64,000 nt of DNA from CBDDCQ01 sp965226285 (lineage in GTDB: Bacteria > Bacteroidota > Bacteroidia > Flavobacteriales > Ichthyobacteriaceae), in assembly GCA_965226285.1 (NCBI GenBank), contig CBDDCQ010000006.1:620001-684000 (forward strand), in the 5' to 3' direction. How positions within the stretch are numbered: position 1 is the stretch's first letter; every line of letters begins with the position of its first letter. Position numbers and translations under genes: made by a program. Positions 46,538 to 56,877 of this stretch are shown in pieces. The notes beneath the pieces were generated by a model that saw only the letters and a list, made by a program, of their open reading frames with translations, searched no databases and had not been told where the DNA came from.

Positions 46538-47674
46538 ATGTTATTCAGTGACATTGTAGGATATCAAGAGGTAAAAGACTATTTGATGAATTCCGTTTAT
46601 CACAATAGAATAAGTCATGCTCAACTTTTTGTATCTAAGCAAGGAGCAGGTGGTTTGGCCCTGGCGATAGCTTATGCAAGGTTTATACTTTGTGGTGTTA
46701 ATGAGCGTAGTGCTTGTAAAGCTAAATTTAATTCACTGATACATCCTGATCTGCATTTTTCATATCCCGTATCTCCTGTAGGTGCTCATACTAAACCTAC
46801 ATCTAATTTTTTTTTGAGCAAGTGGAGAGATTTTGTAATAGAGCAGCCTTATGGGACATTATTAGATTGGTGCAGTTACATAGGAACAGAGAAAAAAAGT
46901 ATATTGATATATGTACAGGAGATAAAAGAAATAGTACAAGCATTGAGTCTTAAGCCTGTAGAAGGTAAGTATAAGATACTTATCATGTGGCTTCCAGAAA
47001 AGTTGCACATAGCAGCAGCTAATAAACTATTAAAGATATTGGAAGAACCTCCCGATGATGTTATCTTTTTTATGGTAACTCAAGATGAAGAAAGTATATT
47101 ACCTACTATACGTTCTAGGCTTCAGGCTATTTATTTGAAACCACTTACTGAGAAGCAGATCAAGCGAGAGCTTATATATGGAGAACATTTGAATGAAATC
47201 GATGCTGCAAATATTGCTCATCAAGCTCAAGGGTCTTGGGGAAAAGCTCTTGAACTTTTAGGTAATAATCAAAAGATTAAAGAATTTCAAACATTGTTTG
47301 TACGGTTAGTAAGAAGTGCATTTAAAGCGGATTTGCCTGCACTGATTAAGTGGGCACAAGAGGTGTCGGATAAAAACAGAAATGAACTAAATAGTCTCTT
47401 GGTATATTTTGTACAAGTTTTTAGGCAGAGTATGCTAAATAATTATAAAGTGCATGATTTGGTATATATGCAGTTAGAAGTCAATTCATTTCATTTTGAC
47501 AATTTTTCAAAGTATATACATGGTAGGAATATACCTTTAATATTGGAAGAATTAGAAAAAGCTATTTATCATATAGAAAAAAGTGTAAATGTAAAAATAG
47601 TATTGATGGATATGTTGATACATATTACACGTTGTTTACATATGAAAGCTAGTTTAAATCATGATGTAAGTTAG
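46538..47674 (+). CDS. holB: DNA polymerase III delta' subunit
   Basis: A 378-residue clamp-loader ATPase-like protein. It has the N-terminal VGYQEVKDYLMNSV, a degenerate P-loop (SKQGAGGLALAIAYA) as usual for delta', HPDLHFSYPV, and the LEEPPDDVIFFMVTQDEESILPTIRSR block that contains the SRC-type sensor region (here SRLQ). The zinc-binding CxxC cluster that normally precedes HPDLH is reduced to CGVNERSAC. It forms the clamp loader with DnaX and HolA. Confidence 0.88.
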   Translation: MLFSDIVGYQEVKDYLMNSVYHNRISHAQLFVSKQGAGGLALAIAYARFILCGVNERSACKAKFNSLIHPDLHFSYPVSPVGAHTKPTSNFFLSKWRDFVIEQPYGTLLDWCSYIGTEKKSILIYVQEIKEIVQALSLKPVEGKYKILIMWLPEKLHIAAANKLLKILEEPPDDVIFFMVTQDEESILPTIRSRLQAIYLKPLTEKQIKRELIYGEHLNEIDAANIAHQAQGSWGKALELLGNNQKIKEFQTLFVRLVRSAFKADLPALIKWAQEVSDKNRNELNSLLVYFVQVFRQSMLNNYKVHDLVYMQLEVNSFHFDNFSKYIHGRNIPLILEELEKAIYHIEKSVNVKIVLMDMLIHITRCLHMKASLNHDVS

Positions 47675-47676
47675 CT

Positions 47677-49503
47677 ATGAATAGTAGATTAGTAAGGAAG
47701 ATTAAAAATATAAGAGAGTATATTAATATCAAGATTTACGATACCAAGAATAAAGTAATGCGTATTGCTGAATCTATAGGTTTTGGTGTTTCAGTATTGG
47801 GAATATTGATATTGTTATATTTTTGGGGTTTTCATGTAAATGCTTATGAGAGTATAATATATATTAATATACTCAAAGCCATTATGGCAATTTTTATACT
47901 CAAGTATATTTTAGGATATGTTTATTCGTTTACTCCTATTGACTATCTTAAAGAAACTAAATTTGAGGGCATATTAATATGCCTTGCTATGGTGGGAATA
48001 TTCTTATACCATGCTTTAGGTATAGATATTATGAAGATGTTTGCAAATATGGTATATTACTCTTCTATAGAAGAATTTAAATATTTTTTCATTAAGGCGT
48101 ATGTGATGTTAATTCTGTTTATAGAATTAGGTAAAGTAGGCTCGCGTTTACCGACTCTTAAGTTGTCTCCCGAGATGATTTTAGTGTTGTCCTTTCTAAT
48201 TTTGATAGTAATAGGTACAGCTGTATTTATGTTGCCTCAAGTCACAAAGAGTCGAACTTCTATGTCATTTTTTGAGGCTTTATTTACCTCTATTAGTGCC
48301 AGTTGCGTTACAGGACTTACCGTAGTAGATACAGCTACATATTTTTCTTTCAAAGGACATGTTCTATTGTTGTTTTTAATACAGCTTGGAGGATTGAATA
48401 TCATCTCTTTTGCTACTATATTTGCCTTATTTGCTCGAAATAATATAGGCATTAAACACAGGACGATATTACAAGGTAATTTATCTACTTTATCTATCAG
48501 AGATAGCCGTTTATTATTAAAAAAGATATTTATTTTTACCTTTGTTATAGAAGTGATAGGCACATTGTTTATATTTTTTACATGGAGTGAAGATGTAGTA
48601 TTTGACAATGTACTTCAACGTTTATTTTATTCTTTATTTCATTCTGTATCAGCTTTTAATAATGCGGGATTTAGTTTGTTTACTGATGGGCTCTCTTCGG
48701 AAGTAACGAATGGTTTATATGCGATGCATATCGTATTATTTATACTTATATTTTTAGGAGGTATAGGCTTTACCTCCTTACAAGAAATGCTCAATTGGGG
48801 TAAGTTAAAAAAGGTATTTTTAAAAAAGACACATAAATTTACGATGAATACTAAAATATCGTTATATACTTCTATCTCATTGATTTTATTTGGAGCACTA
48901 TTGTTCTTTGTAATAGAGTATGACAATGTTTTAAAAGCACAGCCGTGGTATGGAAAAATAGTATCTTCTTTTTTTCAATCTGTTACTACTCGAACGGCAG
49001 GGTTTAACACTATAGATATAGCAGATATAAGTAAACCTACTATCATCTTGATGTTGTTTTTAATGTTTGTAGGAGCATCTCCCGGCTCTACGGGAGGGGG
49101 TATCAAAACTAATGCGTTTGCTCTATTGATCATATTTATATATAGTAATATAAGGGGCAAAGAGAGAATAGAGACTGCACATCATTATATATCTTATAAA
49201 CAGTTCAATAGGGCGGTGATTATGCTTATATTTGCTATCGGATTTATATTTATTTCATTATTTTTACTCACTCTTACCAATAGAGATATACCCATTATGG
49301 AATTGGTATTTGAGCAAGTATCTGCATTTTCTACTGTAGGGCTTTCTACAGGGGTTACTTCGGATTTATCTTTTATGGGAAAAATAGTCATTATGGTATC
49401 TATGTTTGTAGGTAGAATAGGCACGATTACATTAGGGTTGGCATTAAGTAGGCGCATGCTCACTACTCAATATAAGTATCCTAAAGCTATTATACAGTTG
49501 TAG
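47677..49503 (+). CDS. TrkH/KtrB-family potassium transporter subunit
   Basis: A 608-residue membrane protein. About 160 N-terminal residues with extra helices precede the K+-channel-like core. The core has four pore loops with selectivity glycines: SASCVTGLTVVDT, SAFNNAGFSLF, TTRTAGFNTIDIA and SAFSTVGLSTGV, plus SPGSTGGGIKTN. It would take up K+ together with a cytoplasmic TrkA/KtrA partner, which is not in this window. It starts 2 nt after holB. Confidence 0.92.
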   Translation: MNSRLVRKIKNIREYINIKIYDTKNKVMRIAESIGFGVSVLGILILLYFWGFHVNAYESIIYINILKAIMAIFILKYILGYVYSFTPIDYLKETKFEGILICLAMVGIFLYHALGIDIMKMFANMVYYSSIEEFKYFFIKAYVMLILFIELGKVGSRLPTLKLSPEMILVLSFLILIVIGTAVFMLPQVTKSRTSMSFFEALFTSISASCVTGLTVVDTATYFSFKGHVLLLFLIQLGGLNIISFATIFALFARNNIGIKHRTILQGNLSTLSIRDSRLLLKKIFIFTFVIEVIGTLFIFFTWSEDVVFDNVLQRLFYSLFHSVSAFNNAGFSLFTDGLSSEVTNGLYAMHIVLFILIFLGGIGFTSLQEMLNWGKLKKVFLKKTHKFTMNTKISLYTSISLILFGALLFFVIEYDNVLKAQPWYGKIVSSFFQSVTTRTAGFNTIDIADISKPTIILMLFLMFVGASPGSTGGGIKTNAFALLIIFIYSNIRGKERIETAHHYISYKQFNRAVIMLIFAIGFIFISLFLLTLTNRDIPIMELVFEQVSAFSTVGLSTGVTSDLSFMGKIVIMVSMFVGRIGTITLGLALSRRMLTTQYKYPKAIIQL

Positions 49504-49555
49504 TATATCAGATACTTTATTTGGTTCATAAAAGTTTTTTAATTTAGGAGCGTTT

Positions 49556-49585
49556 TTGCAATGCTTTTTATTTTCACTAATTTTG
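49556..49585 (+). promoter_or_regulatory. Promoter of the M42 peptidase-purB operon
   Basis: TTG (49556-49558), 19 bases, TAATTTTG (49578-49585) is an exact match to the Bacteroidota consensus. It lies about 65 nt before the first start codon. Confidence 0.7.
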
Positions 49586-49648
49586 CAAACACATGATTAA
49601 GATTAAAAGATATTATAGGATTAATATGGAAAATTAAATATAAGTTTT

Positions 49649-50743
49649 ATGAGTAAAAATGTAATAAATAAATCGTCGTTGAAATTTTTAGAACGCTATT
49701 TGAATACCGCTTCGCCTTGTGGATTCGAAAGTGCTGGTCAAGAGGTATGGTTGGATTATATTCAGCCCTATGTAGATAAGATATATACAGATACTTATGG
49801 TACTGCTGTAGCGGTGGTAAATCCTCGAGCAAATTATAAGGTAGTTATAGAGGCACATGCCGATGAAATATCTTGGTTTATAAATTATATTACACCTGCG
49901 GGGCTTATCTATGTGGTGCGCAATGGGGGTTCTGATCACCAAATAGCTCCTTCTAAAAGGGTACATATTCACACTGATAAAGGGATAGTGCAAGGAGTAT
50001 TTGGTTGGCCCGCCATACATACTCGGTTACACAATAAAGGTAAAGAAACGACTCCTGAATTAGACAATATTTTTATAGATGTAGGGGCTAGTTCCAAAGA
50101 AGAAGTCTTAAAAATGGGTATTCACGTAGGTAGTGTGGTTACCTATCCTGATGAGTTTATGATACTGAATAAGAATAAGTTTGTATGTAGGGCTTTGGAC
50201 AATCGTATAGGGGGATTTATGATAGCGGAGGTAGCCAGATTGCTCAAACAAAATAAAGTCGAGTTACCTTTTGGACTGTATGTGGTAAATGCTGTACAAG
50301 AAGAAGTAGGGTTAAGAGGGGCTGAAATGATTACACAAAGTATTAAACCCGATGTAGCTATTGTAACTGATGTAACGCATGATACCCAAACTCCGATGCT
50401 TAACAAAAAGAAAGAGGGGGATATTCATTCGGGTAAAGGTCCGGTGATATTTTATGCACCTGCTATTCAAAATACACTTAGGCAACTTATTATCCATACT
50501 GCGCAGGATAAAAAAATAAATTTTCAAAGAGCAACTTGTTCTAAATTTACGGGTACTGATACGGATGCTTTTGCCTATTCTAATGGTGGGGTAGCTTCGG
50601 CACTTATATCTTTACCGCTTAGGTATATGCATACTACGGTAGAAATGGTACATCGAGAGGATGTACAAGGAGTTATCAAATTGATATTTGAAACTTTAAA
50701 GAATATCCAAAGCCATCATAACTTTAAGTATATAATAAGATGA
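49649..50743 (+). CDS. M42 family metallopeptidase (glutamyl aminopeptidase type)
   Basis: A 364-residue protein. Metal ligands of the M42 family can be seen in IEAHADEIS (His), CRALDNRIGG (bridging Asp), VQEEVGLRGAEM (catalytic Glu pair), TDVTHDT (Asp) and HTTVEMVHREDV (His). These cytoplasmic, dodecameric dinuclear aminopeptidases trim peptides. It is followed by purB with a 4-nt overlap. The family is sometimes labelled endoglucanase, which is not supported here. Confidence 0.92.
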   Translation: MSKNVINKSSLKFLERYLNTASPCGFESAGQEVWLDYIQPYVDKIYTDTYGTAVAVVNPRANYKVVIEAHADEISWFINYITPAGLIYVVRNGGSDHQIAPSKRVHIHTDKGIVQGVFGWPAIHTRLHNKGKETTPELDNIFIDVGASSKEEVLKMGIHVGSVVTYPDEFMILNKNKFVCRALDNRIGGFMIAEVARLLKQNKVELPFGLYVVNAVQEEVGLRGAEMITQSIKPDVAIVTDVTHDTQTPMLNKKKEGDIHSGKGPVIFYAPAIQNTLRQLIIHTAQDKKINFQRATCSKFTGTDTDAFAYSNGGVASALISLPLRYMHTTVEMVHREDVQGVIKLIFETLKNIQSHHNFKYIIR

Positions 50744-52083
50744 GTTTAATGCCGTTAGATGCCATATCACCCATAGATGGAAGATATGAAAACAAAACTA
50801 AAGTACTCCAAAAATATTTTTCAGAAAAAGCGTTCATTAGATATAGGGTATGGGTAGAGATAGAATATTTTGTAGCACTTTGTGAACTACCTTTACCTGC
50901 TTTGAAATATTTTCCACAGGATAAAATAGAAAATGTCAGAAATATAGTATCGAGATTTTCTGACAATGATGCTTTAATGATCAAACAGATAGAGAGGGTT
51001 ACTAATCATGATGTAAAAGCTGTAGAGTATTTTATAAAAGAAAAACTCGATAAATTAGGGCTGCACAAATATAGGGAGTTTATACATTTTGGACTTACTT
51101 CACAAGATATTAATAATACGGCGATACCTATCAGTTTAAAACATGCCGTAGAGCAAGTATATCTCCCGTTATTAAATGAGTTATTGGCTAAAATTGAACA
51201 ACTTCAAGAAGAATGGAAAGATGTACCTATGTTAGCTCGTACTCATGGACAAGTAGCTTCTCCTACTAGATTAGGTAAGGAGTTGCAAGTATTTTATGAG
51301 CGTATTTTGCAACAAATTAAATTGCTTAAAAAAGTTCCTTTTAGTGCTAAATTTGGAGGAGCTACGGGTAATATGAATGCACATTATGTAGCTTATCCAG
51401 ATGGTAATTGGCATGCTTTTGCCGATAAATTTGTAAACCAACAGTTAGGATTACAAAGATCTTTTCCCACTACTCAAATAGAACACTACGATCATTTAGC
51501 TGCTTTGTTTGATGCACTCAAAAGGATTAATAATATTATCATGGATATCAATAGGGATTTTTGGTCTTATATTTCTATGGATTATTTTAAGCAAAAGATA
51601 AATGGAAATGAAGTGGGATCTTCAGCGATGCCACATAAAATAAACCCTATTGACTTCGAAAATTCCGAAGGGAATATAGGAATAGCTAATGCTATATTTG
51701 AACATCTATCTGCAAAGTTACCTATATCTAGATTGCAAAGAGACCTTACAGACTCTACGGTGCTTAGAAATATAGGAGTACCCATCGCACATACTGTGAT
51801 TAGTATTCAAGCTACTGTGAAAGGACTAAATAAATTGGTGTTAAATTCAGATAAATTAAATCGAGATTTACAGGAAAATTGGGCAGTAGTAGCCGAAGCG
51901 ATACAAACGATACTTCGCCGAGAAGGTTATCCAAGTCCTTATGAAACTTTAAAAGGACTTACTAGAACACATCGGCATATTCATAAAGATAGTATAGCAG
52001 CATTTATAGATACTTTGCAGGTGTCTGATGAGATAAAAGATGAACTCAAACAAATTACCCCAACTAACTACATAGGGTTATAA
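50740..52083 (+). CDS. purB: Adenylosuccinate lyase
   Basis: A 447-residue fumarase/aspartase superfamily enzyme. It has the N-terminal LDAISPIDGRYENKTK, FIHFGLTSQDINNTA, the catalytic-histidine MLARTHGQVASPT, and the mobile signature loop SSAMPHKINPIDFENSEGN. It catalyses two fumarate-releasing steps in purine synthesis. The stop codon coincides with the left edge of cassette B. Confidence 0.97.
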   Translation: MSLMPLDAISPIDGRYENKTKVLQKYFSEKAFIRYRVWVEIEYFVALCELPLPALKYFPQDKIENVRNIVSRFSDNDALMIKQIERVTNHDVKAVEYFIKEKLDKLGLHKYREFIHFGLTSQDINNTAIPISLKHAVEQVYLPLLNELLAKIEQLQEEWKDVPMLARTHGQVASPTRLGKELQVFYERILQQIKLLKKVPFSAKFGGATGNMNAHYVAYPDGNWHAFADKFVNQQLGLQRSFPTTQIEHYDHLAALFDALKRINNIIMDINRDFWSYISMDYFKQKINGNEVGSSAMPHKINPIDFENSEGNIGIANAIFEHLSAKLPISRLQRDLTDSTVLRNIGVPIAHTVISIQATVKGLNKLVLNSDKLNRDLQENWAVVAEAIQTILRREGYPSPYETLKGLTRTHRHIHKDSIAAFIDTLQVSDEIKDELKQITPTNYIGL

Positions 52084-52087
52084 AAGT

Positions 52088-52137
52088 ATTCGTAAAAAAA
52101 GGGTATTTTTTATAAAAAATACCCTTTTTTTACGAAT
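52088..52137. terminator. Perfect 50-bp palindrome, bidirectional terminator (copy B)
   Basis: Same element as at 748-797. The outer arm is ATTCG/CGAAT here, ATTTG/CAAAT there, so a T-A pair has become C-G with pairing kept. It lies between the converging purB and giant lipoprotein B genes. Confidence 0.8.
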
Positions 52138-52222
52138 GAACCTGAGTTGGACTTATCAGTTATTGCCTCACAACTTAACACTATGGGAGCGAAAAGACAG
52201 GTTATAGGGGACTATGTACCCC

Positions 52223-55200
52223 CTATTGATTCTCTATGCAACGTATGGAATAACCTATGTAATTGAATTTTTTCAAGCCTGCGAAGTAGTAAGATTCCCG
52301 GTTAGTTGCAGGCGTACTTGACCAGTAACCGCCACTTGTACCTCTATCGTCCACGTAGCCATTTCCTTTTAAAAGCCCCGCGGCAGGCAACTTTAATTTA
52401 TTTGCTGACATTAATTTTTTCGTGCTATCATAATTACTAATAAGTCCTGTAGCATCTACCAAAGCTTTCCATTCATCTTTAGTCGGTACTCTAAAGCCAG
52501 GTGGACAGGGATTATTTAAACCACCACCTGAATGACCACTTGAATACGCATTACTCCAAAAGTTACCGTAGCTATCTGTCGCACTATCATAACCTCCTGA
52601 TTTGTCTTTACTAGTGCCATTATACCAATTACCACCAATACCACCACGGAATTTACCATTTGGCTCTCTTGGCGTTGAAATAGTACCACTTCTCAAATAA
52701 TTATCAAGTGGCATCTGCTGACTTAGAGCAATAAGAGTACCCCAATTATTACCAAACTGATGACCATCGCGTGCTCTACCATATTGATAATAATCCCCTA
52801 AACAATTTAGAGTCATATTATCTGTACAAGCCTCACCTGCGCCTAAGTTTCTATCTAACCATTTACGGCTGTAACCACTCGCATTGGATACTGTTATTAC
52901 TTGATAGGTCTTGCCATCTCCGCCATCACTCGTTCTCCACACACCACCTGTGAAAAGAGATAAAATCTCAAATTTTGCATTACTTATGGTTTTATCTGCT
53001 TTCATATCGTGTTCAAATACGAGTGTCAACGTCAATACAGTCCCTCTGTTATAGTTAACGATCTTAGTAGTATTACCACTACCTGAAACAGAGGCACCAC
53101 TACTCTCTGAATCAGTTGTAATTTGTACTGATTTAATTCGATAGCCTACTTTGGTACCGTCAAGACCTGCTAAGATTTCTGCATTGCTTATCTCACCTGA
53201 TGAACTATAAAGTTTACTTTGTTTAACCCAACTTAAATCTACAGGAGCAGCCATCTTTGTAATTTCAAATTCTGCACCTGTAAGGGTTTTATCTGCTTTC
53301 GCATCGTGCTGAAATACAAGTGTCAACGTCAATACAGTCATTTTAGTATAACCAGTGATCTTAGCTGTAGTACCACTCCCTGAAACAGACGCACCACTGG
53401 TTGAGTTATCACCTGTAATCTGTACTGATCTAATACGATAGCCTAATTTGGTACCGCCAAGACCGTTTAATAATTCTGCATTGCTGATCTCTCCTCCAGC
53501 ACTATAAGCCTTACTTTGTTTACGCCAAGTTAAATCACTCGGGGCAGCCCCCTTTGTAATTTCAAATTGTGCATTACTTATGGTTTTATCTGCTTTTGTA
53601 TCATGCTCAAATACAAGTGTCAACGTCAATACAGTTATTTTAGTATAACCAGCGATCTTAGCTGCAGTACCATTCCCTGAAACAGACGCACCACTACTCC
53701 CTGAATCGCTTGTAATTTGTACTGATTTGATACGATAGCCTGTCTTTGTACCCCCAAGACCGTTTAATAGTTCTGCATTGCTGATCTCTCCTCTATCACT
53801 ATAAGGCTTACTTTGTTTACCCCAACTTAAATTACTCGGGGCAGCCCCCTTTGTAATTTCAAATTGTGCACCTGCTATGGTTTTATCTGCTTTGGTATCA
53901 TGCTCAAATATAATAGATAAGGTCAAAGTACCCGCTTTGCGATAACCAACGATCTTAGCTGCAGTACCACTCCCTGAAACAGTCGCACTTGTACCGTTTT
54001 TATGGGTAATGGTTACCGATTTAATGGTATAGCCTGTTTTTGTACCGCTAAGACCGTTTAATAATTCAGCATTGCTGATCTCTCCTCTATCACTATAAGG
54101 CTTACTTTGTTTACGCCAAGTCAAATCAACTGGTACGGGCATCTTTGTAATTTCAAACTCCGCACCAGTGATGTTTTTATCCTCCTTGGTATCGTGTTCA
54201 AATACAATCGATAAAGTCAAAGTACCCGCCTTGGTATAACTGACGATCTTAGCTGAAGTGCCATTCCCTGAAACCCTTGCACCTGTACTTGCTTTATTAC
54301 TTATGGTTACTGTTTTTATTCTATAGCCTGTTTTTGTACCGCTAAGACCGTTTAATAATGCTGCATTGCCGATCTCTCCTCCAGCACTATAAACCTTATT
54401 TTGTTTACGCCAAGTTAAATCAGCCGGTACGGGCATCTTTCTAATTTCAAACACTGCACTACTGAGCGTTTTTTCTGCTTTGGTAGCGTGCTGAAGTACA
54501 AGCGTCAACGTCAAAATAGTAGCTTTGCCGTAACCAATGATTTTAGCTGCAGTACCACTGCCTGAAACCCTCGCACCACTGCTTGAGGAATCACCCGTAA
54601 TCTGTACGGTTTTGATACGATAGCCGTCTTTTGTACCTCTCACACCGCCCAATAATTCAACGTTGCTTATCTCTCCTGAAACACTATAAACCTTGCTTTG
54701 TCTGCTCCAAGTTAAAGGTACAGATACAGCTCCACTGGTAAGTTCAAATTGTGCACCCGTTATGGTTTTATCTGCTTTGGTATCGTGTTCAAATACAAGT
54801 GTCAACGTCAAGATAGTCGCTTTGCTATAATTAATGATCTTAGCTGCAGTACCACTCCCTGAAACCCTCGCACCACTACTTGAGGAGTCACTTGTAATCG
54901 CTACACTTTTAATCCGATACCCTACTTTTGAACCTTCGAGACCTGCTAATAATTCTGAATTGCTTATCTCCTGACCAGAACGATAAGTCTTCAATTGTTT
55001 TACCCAAGTTAAATTGGTAGGTGCAGCCATCTTCGTAATTTCAAATTGTGCACCTGTTATGGTTTTTTCTGCTTTGGTAGCGTGTTCAAATACAAGCGTC
55101 AACGTCAAGGTAACTGCTTTGTTATAATTAATGATCTTAGCTGCAGTACCACTCCCTGAAACCCTTGCACCACTTGTTGATGAATCATTTGTAATCTGTA

Positions 55201-56269
55201 CTGATTTGATACGATAGCCCTCTTTTGGTCCCTGCAGACCGCCTAATAGTTCAGCGTTGCTTATCTCTCCCCCCGAACGATAAACCTTGCTTTGTTTGCG
55301 CCAAGTTAAGCCCTCAGTAATTTCAAATTGTGCACCCGTTATGGTTTTATCTGCTTTGGTAGCGTGTTCAAATACAAGTGTTAAGGTCAAGTTACCCGCC
55401 TGAGTATAACCAACGATCTTAGCTGAAGTGCCACTCCCTGAAACCCTTGCGCCTGTACCTCCTGCATCACTGATGGTTACTGTTTTAAGGGTATAGCCTG
55501 TTTTTGTACCGCTAAGACCGTTTAATAATTCTGCATTGCTGATCTCTCCTGCGGGACTGTAAACCTTGCTTTGTCTGCTCCAGCTTAAATCCAAAGGAGC
55601 AACCTGCTTTGTAATTTCAAACGCTGCATTACTTATGGTTACATCCAAATCTGAGGTAGCATTGTGTTTTAAGCGCAACGAAGCCGTAAAAACGCCCGCC
55701 CGATTAAATGCTAACCTTAAATTTGGCGCACTTCCATTGACCGTTACTATATCATTAGGATTCAGATTTGTGATCTCTTTTAAAGTATAGCCAGCCTTTT
55801 GCCCTTTTACATGCTTTAGAATTTCTGTAGCATTCAAACGTCCACCTTTTGTATATTCTTTGGTCAGTTTTTCAAAGGTCAATACTGGAGGTAATATTTT
55901 TACCTCTACTGTATATTTCTTGCTATCTTTTCCATTTTCTGCGGTTACCGTAAAGGATAATGGCTTGCTCCAATCTTTCACTGTCTTTGGGTCGGGTTTG
56001 ATAGTTGCCTTTGCTGATAACTTTACCTTTGCCGATAAAGAATTTATATCTGTTCCGTAAGGTACCTCTATAATGAAGGAAGTGCCGTTTAACTTTCCTT
56101 TATAGGTGCCTAATTCAAAAGAGATGATGGATGCCTCTTTGCTCTTTTCGTCAGGCTTATCGTCTTTATTACATTGAGTCAGTTGCGTAATAGAAAATAT
56201 GAGTGCTAATAAGCCAAAAAAATATCTATTCATTTTCTTCAAGTTCTTCATGTTATTATTGTTCTTCAT
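52223..56269 (-). CDS. Giant repeat surface lipoprotein with C-terminal FISUMP domain, copy B (intact)
   Basis: A 1348-residue lipoprotein. The signal ends at LTQC, followed by an Asp/Lys-rich linker, a DUF5018-like domain (about residues 45-125, IISFELGTYKGKLN and KKYTVEVKILPP), ten tandem repeats of about 85 residues (the first divergent), and the FISUMP domain (about 1160-1348; KWLDRNLGAG, DYYQYGRARDGHQFG, GFRVPTKDEWKAL, YWSSTP, YSIRC). FISUMP domains have a C-type-lectin-like fold related to sulfatase-modifying and DUF1566 domains. Probably a long stalk presenting a binding head at the cell surface. Start: ATG at 56269 or, after an 18-bp tandem duplication, 56251, which matches copy A. 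Ligand unknown. Confidence 0.85.
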   Translation of the reverse strand: MKNNNNMKNLKKMNRYFFGLLALIFSITQLTQCNKDDKPDEKSKEASIISFELGTYKGKLNGTSFIIEVPYGTDINSLSAKVKLSAKATIKPDPKTVKDWSKPLSFTVTAENGKDSKKYTVEVKILPPVLTFEKLTKEYTKGGRLNATEILKHVKGQKAGYTLKEITNLNPNDIVTVNGSAPNLRLAFNRAGVFTASLRLKHNATSDLDVTISNAAFEITKQVAPLDLSWSRQSKVYSPAGEISNAELLNGLSGTKTGYTLKTVTISDAGGTGARVSGSGTSAKIVGYTQAGNLTLTLVFEHATKADKTITGAQFEITEGLTWRKQSKVYRSGGEISNAELLGGLQGPKEGYRIKSVQITNDSSTSGARVSGSGTAAKIINYNKAVTLTLTLVFEHATKAEKTITGAQFEITKMAAPTNLTWVKQLKTYRSGQEISNSELLAGLEGSKVGYRIKSVAITSDSSSSGARVSGSGTAAKIINYSKATILTLTLVFEHDTKADKTITGAQFELTSGAVSVPLTWSRQSKVYSVSGEISNVELLGGVRGTKDGYRIKTVQITGDSSSSGARVSGSGTAAKIIGYGKATILTLTLVLQHATKAEKTLSSAVFEIRKMPVPADLTWRKQNKVYSAGGEIGNAALLNGLSGTKTGYRIKTVTISNKASTGARVSGNGTSAKIVSYTKAGTLTLSIVFEHDTKEDKNITGAEFEITKMPVPVDLTWRKQSKPYSDRGEISNAELLNGLSGTKTGYTIKSVTITHKNGTSATVSGSGTAAKIVGYRKAGTLTLSIIFEHDTKADKTIAGAQFEITKGAAPSNLSWGKQSKPYSDRGEISNAELLNGLGGTKTGYRIKSVQITSDSGSSGASVSGNGTAAKIAGYTKITVLTLTLVFEHDTKADKTISNAQFEITKGAAPSDLTWRKQSKAYSAGGEISNAELLNGLGGTKLGYRIRSVQITGDNSTSGASVSGSGTTAKITGYTKMTVLTLTLVFQHDAKADKTLTGAEFEITKMAAPVDLSWVKQSKLYSSSGEISNAEILAGLDGTKVGYRIKSVQITTDSESSGASVSGSGNTTKIVNYNRGTVLTLTLVFEHDMKADKTISNAKFEILSLFTGGVWRTSDGGDGKTYQVITVSNASGYSRKWLDRNLGAGEACTDNMTLNCLGDYYQYGRARDGHQFGNNWGTLIALSQQMPLDNYLRSGTISTPREPNGKFRGGIGGNWYNGTSKDKSGGYDSATDSYGNFWSNAYSSGHSGGGLNNPCPPGFRVPTKDEWKALVDATGLISNYDSTKKLMSANKLKLPAAGLLKGNGYVDDRGTSGGYWSSTPATNRESYYFAGLKKFNYIGYSIRCIENQ

Positions 56270-56346
56270 GTTATTATTATGTTTTTAAAATTAAATTTTA
56301 CTTAATTTAGATGCAAAAAAGCATTATCAATTATCTAATTGAGGTG

Positions 56347-56379
56347 CAAAATTAACAAATAAAATTAACAATAAGCCAA
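56347..56379 (-). promoter_or_regulatory. Possible promoter of giant lipoprotein B
   Basis: TAATTTTG (complement of 56347-56354) with TTG 22 bases upstream (complement of 56377-56379). Same layout as in cassette A. The rest of 56270-56959 is non-coding DNA shared with cassette A. Confidence 0.35.
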
Positions 56380-56847
56380 GAAATAAAATTTAATATCTTT
56401 AAATGTAATTGAGGTGTCAATATAATAACTTATTTACTTGCAAAAAGGGTAATAAATTAAACTTATATTTAAATTATGGAAAATTTTAAAAGTGAAAGTA
56501 TTATAGATTTTTTGATAAATTTAAAAGTGATAAAGACTGTCTTTTCTAATTATTAAAGTATTCATTATGTTTTTAATTGTAATAAGATGTGGTCAATAAA
56601 AAGTGTACCATAAGAAAATTGAACTACGCCCGAGATTGCAATTTAAACAGGTGTTTTATCTTAGTATTGTCATTGATATATGATCATACCGTGTTCTTGT
56701 TTATAGATGAATCGTCTTGAAATACTTACAATTTCATTTATATAAAAGTTGTAGGCACTTATAATAATAGGTTTAAAAATTACTTTATTAACTAATTGTA
56801 ATTTAAAAAAAAAGTGTACTTTGTCTTTTAAATAAGTTTTTTATCGA

Positions 56848-56877
56848 TTGTAAAACATTAGTTAGCATTTAATTTTG
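56848..56877 (+). promoter_or_regulatory. Promoter of the tail-fibre-like gene
   Basis: TTG (56848-56850), 19 bases, TAATTTTG (56870-56877) fits the Bacteroidota consensus. It lies about 75 nt before the start at 56960. Conserved in cassette A at 5380-5410. Confidence 0.65.
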
